Shown here piece by piece: positions 1 through 9,159 of a stretch of 64,000 nt of DNA. Within the stretch, counting starts at the first letter, position 1. The number at the start of each line of letters is the position of its first letter. Origin of the DNA: Brevundimonas sp. MF30-B (GTDB taxonomy: Bacteria; Pseudomonadota; Alphaproteobacteria; Caulobacterales; Caulobacteraceae); NCBI RefSeq assembly GCF_004683885.1, contig NZ_CP038440.1:1-64000 (forward strand). Direction: 5' to 3'. A program made the translations under genes and the position numbers. The notes under the pieces were generated by a model. It did no database searches. It saw only the letters and a program-made list of their open reading frames with translations, and had not been told where the DNA came from.

Positions 1-203
1 TGAAGACGGTGCGACGCCGATTTGATCGCGCCGGGTTGGAGCTGTCTGTTCGAGAGTGCGATCCCCCCCGCAAAGCCACCGGCTTCGCGGGACAGGAGAG
101 ATCGTCCCGAATGCACGGCCTTCCGAAGGGCGCGGTTCGGTTGGTTTTTCTTTCTGCTGCGGGGCAGGCGGTGATGGTGGGGGCGGTCAGAATGGCGGGT
201 GGC

Positions 204-1610
204 ATGACGGATCCGGAACATATCTGGACCGAGGCGGCGGGGCGTCTGAAGACCGAGATCGGCGACGGTCCGTTCAGCTCCTACATCGCGCCTTCGGCGG
301 TGCGTCCCGACGGTCAGGGCAATCTGGTCCTGGTGACGCCGACGGCCTACGCCCGCGACTGGGTGCGCAAGAACGCGCTGCGCCGCATGAACGAGCTGTG
401 GCTGGGCCTGGACGGCTTGAACCGCCGCCTGGAGGTGCGCTGCCGCGCCGAGATGGGCTCGGTCCCGCCGCTGGCCTCGCGCTCGACGCCCGCACCGGCC
501 AACAGCAATGTCGCGTCCGGCCCTCTGCCGACCGTGGCCCCGGTCGCCGACGGCGCCCGCGCCGTGCGCGCCGCCGGGCTGCAGGACCGCCTGACGTTCG
601 ACAGCTTTGTCGAGGGTCAGGGCAACGCCTTCGCCTTGGCCATCGCGCGCCAGACCGCGGCCTGGGCCGACGGCCATTTCAACCCGATCTTCTTCTGCGG
701 CCCCTACGGCTACGGCAAGACGCACCTGCTGAACGCCATCGCCTGGGAGGCCCAGCGCCTGCGCCCGGACGCCAAGGTGGTCTATCTGACCGCCGAACGC
801 TTCCTGTCGACCTTCATGCGCGCCATGCAGGATCGGTCGATGGCCGCCTTCAAGGACAGCCTGCGCTCGGCCGACATGCTGCTGCTGGACGACGTGCAGT
901 TCGTGGGCGGAAAGACCTCGACCCAGGAAGAGCTGCTGTCGACCCTGACGGCGCTGATCGAGGACGGCAAACGCATCGTCCTGTCGGCCGACAAGCCTCC
1001 AATGGCGCTGAGCGAGATCGAGCCGCGCCTGCGCAGCCATCTGTCGGCGGGCCTGACCTGCCCGGTGGAGGCCGCCGACCGGTCGCTGAAGATCGCCGTG
1101 GCCGAGAACCGCCTGCGCGCCCTGGCCGGGCTGGGCGTGATCCAGGGCGAGGCGCGCCCCGAGGTGCTGCAGCACCTGGTGGACCGCACCCCCGGCTCGA
1201 TGCGCGAGCTTGAGGGCGCGGTGAACACCCTGGCCGCCGCCGCCGGTGCGCGCCTGTCGGGCCTGTCGCTGGACGAGGCCCAGGCGCTCCTGGGCTCGGC
1301 GCTCCGCACCGGCCCGGAACGCCGCATCACCGTGGACGAGATCCAGAAGACCGTGGCCGAGCATTTCAGCCTGAAACAAGCCGATCTGCTGAGCGAGCGC
1401 CGCACACGCGCCATCGCCCGTCCGCGCCAGATCGCCATGTATCTGTGCAAGCAGAACACGACCCGCTCCTATCCCGATATCGGCCGTCGTTTCGGCGGAC
1501 GCGATCACACGACCGTCCTGCACGGCGTGCGCAAGATCGAGGAGCTGATGGCGTCCGACGAGCAGATCGTGCGCGACGTCGAGACGCTGACCCGCAAGCT
1601 GCGGGGCTGA
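204..1610 (+). CDS. dnaA: Chromosomal replication initiator DnaA
   Basis: AAA+ initiator that binds DnaA boxes and opens the replication origin. With the start at 204 the protein is 468 aa. The N-terminal domain I (EHIWTEAAGRL) is followed by a Pro/Ala-rich linker, Walker A GPYGYGKTH (166-174), Walker B LLLDDVQF (226-233) and the C-terminal box-binding signature GGRDHTTVLH (431-440). It closely resembles Caulobacter DnaA, including the shared C-terminal ending TLTRKLRG. The frame stays open upstream to base 9, but the upstream residues do not look like DnaA. ATG at 192 (MAGG) is the alternative start. dnaN follows in the same direction after 130 bp. Confidence 0.96.
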   Translation: MTDPEHIWTEAAGRLKTEIGDGPFSSYIAPSAVRPDGQGNLVLVTPTAYARDWVRKNALRRMNELWLGLDGLNRRLEVRCRAEMGSVPPLASRSTPAPANSNVASGPLPTVAPVADGARAVRAAGLQDRLTFDSFVEGQGNAFALAIARQTAAWADGHFNPIFFCGPYGYGKTHLLNAIAWEAQRLRPDAKVVYLTAERFLSTFMRAMQDRSMAAFKDSLRSADMLLLDDVQFVGGKTSTQEELLSTLTALIEDGKRIVLSADKPPMALSEIEPRLRSHLSAGLTCPVEAADRSLKIAVAENRLRALAGLGVIQGEARPEVLQHLVDRTPGSMRELEGAVNTLAAAAGARLSGLSLDEAQALLGSALRTGPERRITVDEIQKTVAEHFSLKQADLLSERRTRAIARPRQIAMYLCKQNTTRSYPDIGRRFGGRDHTTVLHGVRKIEELMASDEQIVRDVETLTRKLRG

Positions 1611-1656
1611 AGCCTCACACAGGCGGGGACAAGCTGTGGACGCCGTTTCGGCTTCC

Positions 1657-1684
1657 TTGCCCTCCCCGCCTGATCCGCTAGTGT
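1657..1684 (+). promoter_or_regulatory. Putative dnaN promoter
   Basis: TTGCCC (1657-1662), a 14-bp spacer, then GCTAGTGT (1677-1684). This fits the Caulobacter housekeeping promoter form (TTGaCgS, 10-14 bp, GCTANAWC). It would give a leader of about 50 nt before the dnaN ATG at 1741. The same layout and the same GCTAGTGTCC core recur before lpdA. Confidence 0.5.
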
Positions 1685-1740
1685 CCAAGCCCCTCTAGTC
1701 GCGGCGACGCTTGAGTCGCCGACCCGGGCGAAGACGACAC

Positions 1741-2859
1741 ATGCAACTGACCATCGAACGATCCGCGCTGCTCAAGGCCCTGGGCCACGTCCAGAGCGTC
1801 GTCGAACGCCGCAACACCATTCCGATCCTGTCCAATGTGCTGCTGTCGGCCGGACGCGACCGCCTGGCCTTCGCCGCCACCGACCTGGACATGGAGATCG
1901 TCGACGAGGCCGAGGCCCAGGTGAACGTCGAGGGCCAGATCACGGCCCCGGCCCACACCCTATACGAGATCGTGCGCAAACTGCCGGACGGCGCCGAGGT
2001 CAGCCTGACCTATTCGGGCGACGACCCGCGCCTGGTGGTGTCGGCGGGCCGATCCAAGTTCAACCTGCCGGTCCTGCCGGCCGGCGACTTCCCCGTCATG
2101 TCGACCGACACGGCCGGCGCGCGCTTCGCCCTGCCCAAGGAAGACCTGGCGCGGCTGATCGACAAGACCCGCTTCGCCGTCTCGACCGAAGAGACGCGCT
2201 ACTATCTGAACGGCCTGTATCTGCACACCGTGGCCGAGCAGGGCATCCCCCTGCTGCGCGCGGTGGCGACTGACGGTCACCGCCTGGCCCTGGCCGAGAC
2301 CCCGGCGCCGGACGGCGCGGCCGGCGGCCCTGGCGTCATTGTGCCGCGCAAGACCATCGACCAGGTCCGCAAGCTGCTGGACGACGGCTCGGGCCCGGTC
2401 GAGATCCAGGTCAGCCCCCAGAAGATTCGCTTCGAGTTCGGCCAGGCCAGCCTGACCTCCAAGGTCATCGACGGGGCCTTCCCCGACTATCTGCGCGTCA
2501 TCCCGCGCGGCAACGACAAGCAGGCCGACATCGACAACTCGGTCTTCGCCTCGGCGGTCGACCGCGTGGCCACCATCTCGGCCGAGAAGAGCCGCTCGGT
2601 GAAGCTGGCCTTCGACAACGACCGGGTGAAGCTGACCGTGCGCAACATGGAAGCCGGCCAGGCCGAGGAAGAGGTCGAGATCGGCTATTCCGAAGAGCCG
2701 TTCGAGATCGGCTTCAACGCCCGCTATCTGCTGGACGTCGCCGGCCAGATCACCGGCGAGACCGCCCTGTTCAAGTTCGCCGACCCCGCCAGCCCGACCC
2801 TGGTCCTCGATCCGGGCGATCCGGGCGTTCAGTACGTGCTGATGCCGCTGCGGGTGTGA
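1741..2859 (+). CDS. dnaN: DNA polymerase III beta subunit (sliding clamp)
   Basis: Forms the ring-shaped dimer that tethers DNA polymerase III and other replication and repair proteins to DNA. The 372 aa length is typical. The N-terminus MQLTIERSALLKALGHVQ is clear clamp sequence and fixes the start at ATG 1741; the open frame upstream to 1711 is leader. The C-terminus ends in the conserved YVLMPLRV, whose methionine-proline region forms part of the hydrophobic cleft for clamp-binding motifs. It lies between dnaA and recF, has its own likely promoter at 1657-1684, and is followed by a palindromic repeat before recF. Confidence 0.97.
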   Translation: MQLTIERSALLKALGHVQSVVERRNTIPILSNVLLSAGRDRLAFAATDLDMEIVDEAEAQVNVEGQITAPAHTLYEIVRKLPDGAEVSLTYSGDDPRLVVSAGRSKFNLPVLPAGDFPVMSTDTAGARFALPKEDLARLIDKTRFAVSTEETRYYLNGLYLHTVAEQGIPLLRAVATDGHRLALAETPAPDGAAGGPGVIVPRKTIDQVRKLLDDGSGPVEIQVSPQKIRFEFGQASLTSKVIDGAFPDYLRVIPRGNDKQADIDNSVFASAVDRVATISAEKSRSVKLAFDNDRVKLTVRNMEAGQAEEEVEIGYSEEPFEIGFNARYLLDVAGQITGETALFKFADPASPTLVLDPGDPGVQYVLMPLRV

Positions 2860-2862
2860 TCT

Positions 2863-3002
2863 CAGTGGCGAGTGGCGAGTGATCAGTGGCCAGTGCGTCT
2901 GCCGCTGTCGAGCCGTGATCAAGGCGGTTTGCGTGCTGGCTGGGACGACCGATATCGCACAGCCATCTCACCACTCGCCACTAATCACTCGCCACTGACC
3001 AC
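2863..3002. repeat. REP-like inverted repeat between dnaN and recF
   Basis: The left arm (2863-2895) carries repeated GTGGCGAGTGGCGAGTGATC. The right arm (2969-3002) carries the reverse complement CACTCGCCACT twice. Together they can form a long imperfect hairpin with a loop of about 70 nt. A related GAGTGGCGAG / CTCGCCACTCGCC pair occurs at 63222-63347, so this is a dispersed palindromic element and not a unique terminator. It fills almost the whole gap between dnaN and recF. Confidence 0.65.
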
Positions 3003-3004
3003 CC

Positions 3005-4123
3005 TTGATCACCTCCCTCACCCTCACGGATTTCCGGTCGTACGAGACCGCCCGGCTGGAGACGGCCGGCGGGGCGGTGGTGCTGCATGGGCCGAACGGC
3101 GCGGGCAAGACCAATCTGCTGGAGGCGATCAGCCTGCTGACGCCGGGCAAGGGGCTGCGCGGGGCGACAGCCGCCGAGATGGGCCGCAGAGAGCCCGGCG
3201 AGGCGTCGGGGCGGGCCTGGGCCGTGGCGGCGACGCTGCAAGGCCCCGAGGGCGAAACCAAGCTGGGCACCGGCGTACAATCGGCCGGCGCGGCCCGGCG
3301 CATCGTGCGGATCGACGGAGAGACAGCGCCGCCCGGACGGATGCTGGACCATCTGCGGCCGATCTGGGCCACGCCCGAGCAGGATCGGCTGTTCTCGGAC
3401 GCCCGGGCGGCGCGCCTGCGCTTCTTCGATCGGCTGGTGTTCGCCGCCCTCCCCGACCACGCGGCGACCGTGGCGGCCTATGAGAAGGTTTTGAGGGAGC
3501 GGCTGCGGCTGCTGACCGACGAGGGACGGCCCGCTGATTCACTGTGGCTGGACGCGCTCGAGGCGCGGCTGGCCGAGACGGGCGCACGCGCCGCGGTGGC
3601 GCGGGCCCAGGCGCTGGGCGCGTTGCAAGGCGGGATCGACGCGCGCGGCGACCGCCCCTTTCCCCAGGCCGACCTGGGACTTCAGGGCGAGGCCGAGCAG
3701 ATGGCGCTGGAAGGCGCGGACGAGGCCGACATTCTCGGGCGGATCGGCGAGGGTCTGGCGCGCAGCCGCGCGCGAGACGCGGCCGCTGGCCGTTCGTTGT
3801 ACGGCCCGCATCGTTCGGACCTGACGGCGCTTCATCGCGAGAAGAACCGGCCGGCGGCCGAGGGCTCTTCAGGCGAGCAAAAGGCCCTGGTGCTGAACCT
3901 GATCCTCGCCCAGGTCGGCCGGCTGGCGGGCCAGGCCGCGCCGCCCGTGCTGTTGCTGGACGAGGCGCCGGCCCATCTTGACGCCGATCGCCGCGCCGCC
4001 CTGTTCGACGAGATCGAGGCGCTCGGGCTGCAAGCCTTCATGACCGGCACCGAGGCCGATCTGTTCGACGCCCTGCGGGGGCGCGCGCAGTTCGTGCGGG
4101 TCGAAGGCGGACGCCTGGCCTGA
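3005..4123 (+). CDS. recF: DNA replication/repair protein RecF
   Basis: SMC-like ATPase that helps load RecA at gaps with RecO and RecR. It has 372 aa. The N-terminus [11 protein letters not shown] is typical and is followed by Walker [10 protein letters not shown] (29-37). The ABC-type signature [15 protein letters not shown] and Walker [14 protein letters not shown] lie near the C-terminus. The apparent start is TTG at 3005, three bases after the palindromic repeat ends. No in-frame ATG exists near the conserved N-terminus, so a non-ATG start is required. Its position after dnaN is the common bacterial arrangement. Confidence 0.94.
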   Translation: MITSLTLTDFRSYETARLETAGGAVVLHGPNGAGKTNLLEAISLLTPGKGLRGATAAEMGRREPGEASGRAWAVAATLQGPEGETKLGTGVQSAGAARRIVRIDGETAPPGRMLDHLRPIWATPEQDRLFSDARAARLRFFDRLVFAALPDHAATVAAYEKVLRERLRLLTDEGRPADSLWLDALEARLAETGARAAVARAQALGALQGGIDARGDRPFPQADLGLQGEAEQMALEGADEADILGRIGEGLARSRARDAAAGRSLYGPHRSDLTALHREKNRPAAEGSSGEQKALVLNLILAQVGRLAGQAAPPVLLLDEAPAHLDADRRAALFDEIEALGLQAFMTGTEADLFDALRGRAQFVRVEGGRLA

Positions 4124-4156
4124 CACGCTCGGAAACTCCATGTGCGGGGCTGCCGG

Positions 4157-4184
4157 TTGACCCTCGCGGGCCTGACGCTAGTGT
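4157..4184 (+). promoter_or_regulatory. Putative lpdA promoter
   Basis: TTGACC (4157-4162), a 14-bp spacer, then GCTAGTGT (4177-4184), with ATG of lpdA at 4221. It has the same spacing and the same -10 core as the dnaN promoter candidate and a better -35 element. Confidence 0.55.
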
Positions 4185-4220
4185 CCGCCCGCCTTCCCCG
4201 CGCCCGATCCAGAGGACCCC

Positions 4221-5630
4221 ATGGCCGACGCACAATCCGCATCCTACGACGTGGTCATCATCGGCGGCGGGCCGGGCGGCTATAACGCCGCCATCCGCGC
4301 GGGCCAGCTGGGCCTCAAGGCCGCCTGCGTCGAGATGCGCGGCACGCTGGGCGGCACCTGCCTGAACGTCGGCTGCATGCCGTCAAAGGCCCTGCTGCAC
4401 GCGTCGGAGCTCTATGACCTGGCCAACTCCGAGTTCGCCGGCATCGGCATCGAGGTAAAGCCCAAGCTGAACCTGGGCCAGATGCACAAGGCCAAGGACG
4501 ACAGCGTCGCGGGCCTGACCAAGGGCATCGAATTCCTGTTCAAGAAGAACAAGGTCGACTGGATCAAGGGCCGCGGCCGCATCGCTGGCAAGGGCAAGGT
4601 CGAGGTCGAGGGCGACGCCGGCAAGACCGTGCTGGACGCCAAGCACATCGTCATCGCCACGGGCTCCGAGCCCACCCCGCTGCCGGGCGTCGCCTTCGAG
4701 GCGGGCAAGGTGATCGATTCGACCGGCGCCCTGGCTCTGCCGGCCGTGCCCAAGCATCTGATCGTCGTCGGCGCCGGCATCATCGGGCTCGAGCTGGGCT
4801 CGGTCTGGCGTCGTCTCGGCGCCCAGGTGACGGTGGTCGAGTTCCTGGACCGCATCACGCCGGGCATGGATTCCGAGGTCGCCACCGCCTTCCAGCGCGG
4901 CCTGACCAAACAGGGCATGAGCTTCAAGCTGGGCGCCAAGGTCACCGCCGCCAAGTCGGTCAAGGACGGCGTCGAACTGACCGTCGAGCCCTCGGCCGGC
5001 GGCGCCGCCGAGACGCTGAAGGGCGACGTGGTCCTGGTCGCCATCGGCCGCCGGCCCTACACCGCCGATCTGGGCTTGGAGACGGTCGGGATCGAGACCG
5101 ACAAGCGCGGCTTCATCGCCAACGACCACTTCAAGACCTCGGCCGAGGGCGTCTGGGTCATCGGCGACGTGACGCACGGCCCCATGCTGGCCCATAAGGC
5201 CGAGGAAGACGCCGTCGCCGTGATCGAGCTGATCGCGGGCAAGGCCGGGCACGTCGACTATGATCTGGTGCCCAGCGTCGTCTACACCGCCCCGGAAGTC
5301 GCCTGGGTCGGCAAGACCGAGGACCAGCTGAAAGAGGCCGGCGTCCAGTACAAGAAGGGCAAATTCCCCTTCGCCGCCAACAGCCGCGCCAAGATCAACC
5401 ACGAGACCGACGGCTTCGTGAAGGTGCTGGCTGACGCCGCCACCGACCGCGTGCTGGGCGTCCACATCTTCGGGCCTCAGGCCGGCGAGATGATCGGCGA
5501 GGCCTGCATCACCATGGCGTTTGGCGGCTCGTCCGAGGACATCGCCCGCACCTGCCACCCCCACCCCACGCGCTCCGAGGCCGTCAAACAGGCCGCCATG
5601 GGCGTCGAAGGCTGGACCATGCAGGCCTGA
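4221..5630 (+). CDS. lpdA: Dihydrolipoyl dehydrogenase (E3)
   Basis: Flavoprotein that reoxidises dihydrolipoamide in the 2-oxo acid dehydrogenase complexes, passing electrons to NAD+. It has 469 aa, the usual length. The FAD-binding GGGPGG lies at residues 15-20. The redox disulfide GGTCLNVGC uses C47 and C52. A second Rossmann motif (VVGAGIIGLELGSVW) binds NAD, and the C-terminal CHPHPTRSE supplies the catalytic His-Glu dyad. It stands alone in this window, without E1 or E2 genes beside it, and has its own likely promoter. It therefore probably serves several complexes made elsewhere. Confidence 0.96.
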   Translation: MADAQSASYDVVIIGGGPGGYNAAIRAGQLGLKAACVEMRGTLGGTCLNVGCMPSKALLHASELYDLANSEFAGIGIEVKPKLNLGQMHKAKDDSVAGLTKGIEFLFKKNKVDWIKGRGRIAGKGKVEVEGDAGKTVLDAKHIVIATGSEPTPLPGVAFEAGKVIDSTGALALPAVPKHLIVVGAGIIGLELGSVWRRLGAQVTVVEFLDRITPGMDSEVATAFQRGLTKQGMSFKLGAKVTAAKSVKDGVELTVEPSAGGAAETLKGDVVLVAIGRRPYTADLGLETVGIETDKRGFIANDHFKTSAEGVWVIGDVTHGPMLAHKAEEDAVAVIELIAGKAGHVDYDLVPSVVYTAPEVAWVGKTEDQLKEAGVQYKKGKFPFAANSRAKINHETDGFVKVLADAATDRVLGVHIFGPQAGEMIGEACITMAFGGSSEDIARTCHPHPTRSEAVKQAAMGVEGWTMQA

Positions 5631-5643
5631 TCCGCCTTGCCGG

Positions 5644-5671
5644 TTGCCGCGTCAGGCCGGCCCTTCTAGGT
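5644..5671 (+). promoter_or_regulatory. Putative xseB promoter, possibly leaderless
   Basis: TTGCCG (5644-5649), a 14-bp spacer, then TTCTAGGT (5664-5671). The xseB ATG at 5680 begins eight bases after the -10 element, which is where transcription should start. No Shine-Dalgarno sequence is visible. Confidence 0.4.
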
Positions 5672-5679
5672 TGCCGGCC

Positions 5680-5934
5680 ATGACCGACGCCGCACCCCAG
5701 ACCATCGACGACACCCTCAGCTTCGAGGCCGCCCTGGCGCGGCTGGAGACCATCGTGTCGCGGCTGGAATCCGGCCAGGCGCCGCTGGAGGAATCCATCG
5801 CCCTGTACGAAGAGGGCGCGCGGCTGAAGGCCCATTGCGAGGCGCGGCTCAAGGCCGCCCAGCTGCGGGTCGAAAAGATCGTCGTCGGCCCCGACGGCGC
5901 CGCGCGCGGCGTCGAGCCGGCGGACTTCGGCTGA
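5680..5934 (+). CDS. xseB: Exodeoxyribonuclease VII small subunit
   Basis: Small subunit of ExoVII, which degrades single-stranded DNA together with XseA (not in this window). The 84 aa length is normal for the family. The core SFEAALARLETIVSRLESG and the helix PLEESIALYEEGARL are family hallmarks. The start at ATG 5680 is chosen because these motifs begin just after it; the frame is open further upstream inside lpdA. Its stop codon overlaps the ATG of csaA (TGATG), so the two are probably translationally coupled. It opens the xseB-csaA-ispA-dxs run. Confidence 0.93.
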   Translation: MTDAAPQTIDDTLSFEAALARLETIVSRLESGQAPLEESIALYEEGARLKAHCEARLKAAQLRVEKIVVGPDGAARGVEPADFG

Positions 5935-6278
5935 TGACGGCGCCGGTCATCAGCTTCGACGATTTTCAGAAGGTCGACATCCGCATCGGCCGTGTGGTCA
6001 AGGCCGAGCCTTTTCCCGAGGCGCGAAAGCCCGCCTTCAAGCTTCAGATTGATTTCGGACCCGAGATCGGCGTCAAGAAATCCTCGGCTCAGATCACCAA
6101 ACACTACACCCCCGACCAGCTGGACGGCCGGCTGGTGGCCGCGGTCGTGAACTTCCCGCCGCGCCAGATCGGGCCGGTGATGAGCGAAGTGCTGACGCTC
6201 GGCTTTCCAGACGCGGACGGCGAAGTGGTTCTGGTCGGGGTCGATCGCGACGCCGTCGTCGGCGGGAGGCTGTTTTGA
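5934..6278 (+). CDS. csaA: tRNA-binding protein CsaA
   Basis: Dimeric OB-fold protein of 114 aa that binds tRNA; Bacillus CsaA was also described as an export chaperone. The sequence [20 protein letters not shown] and the later [18 protein letters not shown] are diagnostic for the CsaA/EMAP-II-like tRNA-binding domain, and the length matches the stand-alone family. Its start overlaps the xseB stop by one base, and its stop overlaps the ispA start, so it is embedded in the operon. In many bacteria xseB and ispA are adjacent, so csaA looks like an insertion here. Confidence 0.93.
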   Translation: MTAPVISFDDFQKVDIRIGRVVKAEPFPEARKPAFKLQIDFGPEIGVKKSSAQITKHYTPDQLDGRLVAAVVNFPPRQIGPVMSEVLTLGFPDADGEVVLVGVDRDAVVGGRLF

Positions 6279-7189
6279 CCGTCCTGGCCGCCAACTCGCC
6301 CGAACAGGCGGTGATCGACCGCGTCGCCGAGACCGCCGACCTGGTCACGGTCGCGCTCGACGAGCTGCTGCCCCGCGCCGACGGGCCGGAATCGCGCCTG
6401 ACCGAAGCCATGCGCTATGCGGCGCTGGGTCCCGGCAAACGCCTGCGGCCCTTCTTCGCCCTGGAGGCGGCGCGCCTTTTCGAACTGGACGAGCGCGCCG
6501 TGCTGCGCGCCGCCTGCGCCCTGGAGTGCGTCCACGCCTATTCGCTGGTCCACGACGACCTGCCCTGCATGGACGATGATGACATCCGTCGCGGCCGGCC
6601 GACGCTGCACCGCGCCTATGACGAGGCCACGGCGGTGCTGGCGGGCGATGCGCTGCAGACCGCCGCCTTCGACATCATCCTGCACGAGGACACCCACGAG
6701 GATCCGGCGGTGCGCTGCGAACTGGCGGCGCGGCTGTCGCTGGCCTCGGGCGCGCGGGGCATGGCCGGCGGCCAGATGATCGACCTTATCGGCGTGCGCG
6801 ACGACCTGGGCGGGGTCGCCCGGATGCAGCGTCTCAAGACCGGCGCCCTGTTCGCCTACGCTTTCGAGATCCCGCTGATCGTCGCCGACGCCACCAACGC
6901 CCAGCGCCACGCCCTGATCAGCTTCGCCCACGACGTCGGCCTGGCCTATCAGATCGTCGACGACCTGCTGGACGTCGAAGGCGACGAGGCGGTCATGGGC
7001 AAAAAGGGCGGCGGCAAGGATGCCGAGCGCGGCAAGACCAACTTCGTCACCCTGCTGGGCGTCGATCAGGCGCGACATAGGGTCGCGCACCTGGCCGACC
7101 AGGCCCGCAGCCACCTGGACCTGTTCGGGCACGACGGCGAAATCCTGAAGGCCAGCGTCGACTATGTGCTGAGCAAGCGCCGGGGCTAG
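6275..7189 (+). CDS. ispA: Polyprenyl synthetase (farnesyl diphosphate synthase)
   Basis: Condenses isopentenyl diphosphate with dimethylallyl or geranyl diphosphate to make farnesyl diphosphate, the precursor for undecaprenyl phosphate, quinones and carotenoids. It has 304 aa. The first Asp-rich motif [11 protein letters not shown] begins at residue 93 and the second, VDDLLD, spans 228-233; GPGKRLRP lies at 52-59. The apparent start is TTG at 6275, overlapping the csaA stop by four bases; GTG at 6311 is an alternative. Position before dxs fits isoprenoid synthesis. Confidence 0.93.
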   Translation: MTVLAANSPEQAVIDRVAETADLVTVALDELLPRADGPESRLTEAMRYAALGPGKRLRPFFALEAARLFELDERAVLRAACALECVHAYSLVHDDLPCMDDDDIRRGRPTLHRAYDEATAVLAGDALQTAAFDIILHEDTHEDPAVRCELAARLSLASGARGMAGGQMIDLIGVRDDLGGVARMQRLKTGALFAYAFEIPLIVADATNAQRHALISFAHDVGLAYQIVDDLLDVEGDEAVMGKKGGGKDAERGKTNFVTLLGVDQARHRVAHLADQARSHLDLFGHDGEILKASVDYVLSKRRG

Positions 7190-7233
7190 GAAAGCCGCCC
7201 TCGCATCCCCGCTCGCCTGTCGAGCCGTGAATG

Positions 7234-7241
7234 GCTAGAAC
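7234..7241 (+). promoter_or_regulatory. -10 element of a possible leaderless dxs promoter
   Basis: GCTAGAAC is an exact match to the Caulobacter -10 form GCTANAWC. It ends six bases before the dxs ATG at 7248, so transcription would start at or within a base or two of that ATG. The -35 region is weak, and no Shine-Dalgarno sequence precedes dxs. Confidence 0.4.
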
Positions 7242-7247
7242 ACTCTG

Positions 7248-9155
7248 ATGCTCGATACTCCGCTTCTCGACACCGTCACCTATCCCGCCGACACGCGCGG
7301 CCTCTCGACCGAGCAGCTGGCGCAGCTGGCCAGCGAAGTGCGCGCCGAGGTGATCGACGCCGTGTCGGTGACCGGCGGCCATCTGGGCTCGGCGCTGGGC
7401 GTGGTCGAGCTGACTGTCGCCCTGCACCATGTGTTCGAGACGCCCAAGGACATCCTGATCTGGGACGTCGGGCATCAGTGCTATCCGCACAAGATCCTGA
7501 CCGGGCGGCGCGACCGCATCCGCACCCTGCGCCAGGGCGGCGGCCTGTCAGGCTTCACCAAGCGCGCCGAGAGCCAATACGACCCATTCGGCGCGGCCCA
7601 CGCCTCGACCTCGATCTCGGCGGCTCTGGGCTTCGCCGCCGCGCGCGACGCCAAGGGCCAGGACAACCGCGTCGTGGCGGTGATCGGCGACGGCTCGATG
7701 TCGGCGGGCATGGCCTATGAGGCGATGAACAATGCGGCCGAGACCACCGGCCAGCTGACCGTCATCCTGAACGACAATGACATGTCGATCGCGCCGCCCG
7801 TCGGCGGGATGAGCGCCTATCTGGCGGGCCTTGTCTCGGGCGGCGCCTATCAGAATTTCCGCCGCTTCGGAAAGAAGGTGGCGGAGCACATGCCCCGCCC
7901 CTTCCGCAACGCCGCGCGGAAGGCCGAGGAATACGCCCGGGGCATGGTCACAGGGGGCACCTTCTTCGAGGAGCTGGGCTTCTATTACGTCGGGCCGATC
8001 GACGGCCACGACATGGAGACCCTAGTCCCCATCCTGGAGAACGCGCGCGACATCACCGACCGTCCAGTGCTGGTCCACGTCGTGACCCAGAAGGGCAAGG
8101 GTTACGCCCCAGCCGAAAGCTCGGCGGACAAATACCATGGGGTGGTCAAGTTCGACGTGGTGTCGGGCCAGCAGGCCAAGGCCAAGTCCAACGCGCCCAG
8201 CTACACCAAGGTCTTCGGCACCGAGCTGATCAAGCACGCCCGGCGCGACCCCTCGATCATCGCCATCACCGCAGCCATGCCGGGCGGCACCGGCATCGAC
8301 CTGTTCGGCCAGGCCTTCCCCGAGCGCACCTTTGACGTCGGCATCGCCGAGCAGCACGCCGTGACCTTCGCCGCCGGCCTGGCTGCAGACGGCATGAAGC
8401 CGGTGTGCGCCATCTATTCGACCTTCCTGCAGCGCGGCTACGACCAGGTGGTGCACGACGTGGCCATCCAGTCGCTGCCCGTGCGCTTCGCCATGGACCG
8501 GGCGGGCCTGGTCGGCGCCGACGGGGCGACCCACGCGGGCAGCTTTGACATCGGCTATATGGGCGCGCTGCCGGGCATGGTGCTGATGGCCGCCGCCGAC
8601 GAGGCGGACCTGGCCGCCATGATCGCCACCAGCCTGGAGATCGACGACCGGCCTTCCGCCTTCCGCTATCCGCGCGGCGACGGCGTGGGCGTCGAGATCC
8701 CCGAACTGGCCGCCCCGCTGGAAATCGGCCGCGGCCGTATCGTGCGCGAGGGCACGTCCGTCGCCATCCTGAGCCTGGGCACGCGCCTGCAGGAATCGCT
8801 CAAGGCCGCCGAGCTGCTGGCCGCGCGCGGCGTATCCGCCACCGTGGCCGACGCCCGCTTCGCCAAGCCGCTGGACGCCGACATGATCCTGCGCCTGGCC
8901 CGCGAGCACGAGGCCCTGATCACGGTCGAGGAGGGCGCCATGGGCGGCTTCGGCGCCTTCGTGCTGCAACTTCTGGCCGCGAAGGGCGCGCTGGACACGG
9001 GCCTGAAGGTCCGCACCCTGCATCTCCCCGACGTCTTCCAGGATCAGGACAAGCCCGAGCTCATGTATGCCGCGGCCGGCCTGAACGCCGAGCACATCGC
9101 CGACGCGGCGGCGCGCGCCATGGGCCTGGACGCCAGCCGCGCAGCGCGGGCCTGA
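7248..9155 (+). CDS. dxs: 1-deoxy-D-xylulose-5-phosphate synthase
   Basis: Thiamine diphosphate enzyme that joins pyruvate and glyceraldehyde 3-phosphate in the first step of the MEP isoprenoid pathway. It has 635 aa, close to the usual 620-640. The N-terminal [18 protein letters not shown], the TPP motif [17 protein letters not shown] and the transketolase-like [14 protein letters not shown] are all present. It follows ispA by 58 bp, so precursor synthesis and prenyl condensation are genetically linked. It converges with the VWA protein gene, whose end lies four bases past the dxs stop. Confidence 0.97.
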   Translation: MLDTPLLDTVTYPADTRGLSTEQLAQLASEVRAEVIDAVSVTGGHLGSALGVVELTVALHHVFETPKDILIWDVGHQCYPHKILTGRRDRIRTLRQGGGLSGFTKRAESQYDPFGAAHASTSISAALGFAAARDAKGQDNRVVAVIGDGSMSAGMAYEAMNNAAETTGQLTVILNDNDMSIAPPVGGMSAYLAGLVSGGAYQNFRRFGKKVAEHMPRPFRNAARKAEEYARGMVTGGTFFEELGFYYVGPIDGHDMETLVPILENARDITDRPVLVHVVTQKGKGYAPAESSADKYHGVVKFDVVSGQQAKAKSNAPSYTKVFGTELIKHARRDPSIIAITAAMPGGTGIDLFGQAFPERTFDVGIAEQHAVTFAAGLAADGMKPVCAIYSTFLQRGYDQVVHDVAIQSLPVRFAMDRAGLVGADGATHAGSFDIGYMGALPGMVLMAAADEADLAAMIATSLEIDDRPSAFRYPRGDGVGVEIPELAAPLEIGRGRIVREGTSVAILSLGTRLQESLKAAELLAARGVSATVADARFAKPLDADMILRLAREHEALITVEEGAMGGFGAFVLQLLAAKGALDTGLKVRTLHLPDVFQDQDKPELMYAAAGLNAEHIADAAARAMGLDASRAARA

Positions 9156-9159
9156 TCGC

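Noticed and set aside
1..203. Replication origin upstream of dnaA
   Set aside because: No cluster of TTATCCACA-type boxes or AT-rich unwinding region is visible; in Caulobacterales the origin is usually not next to dnaA.
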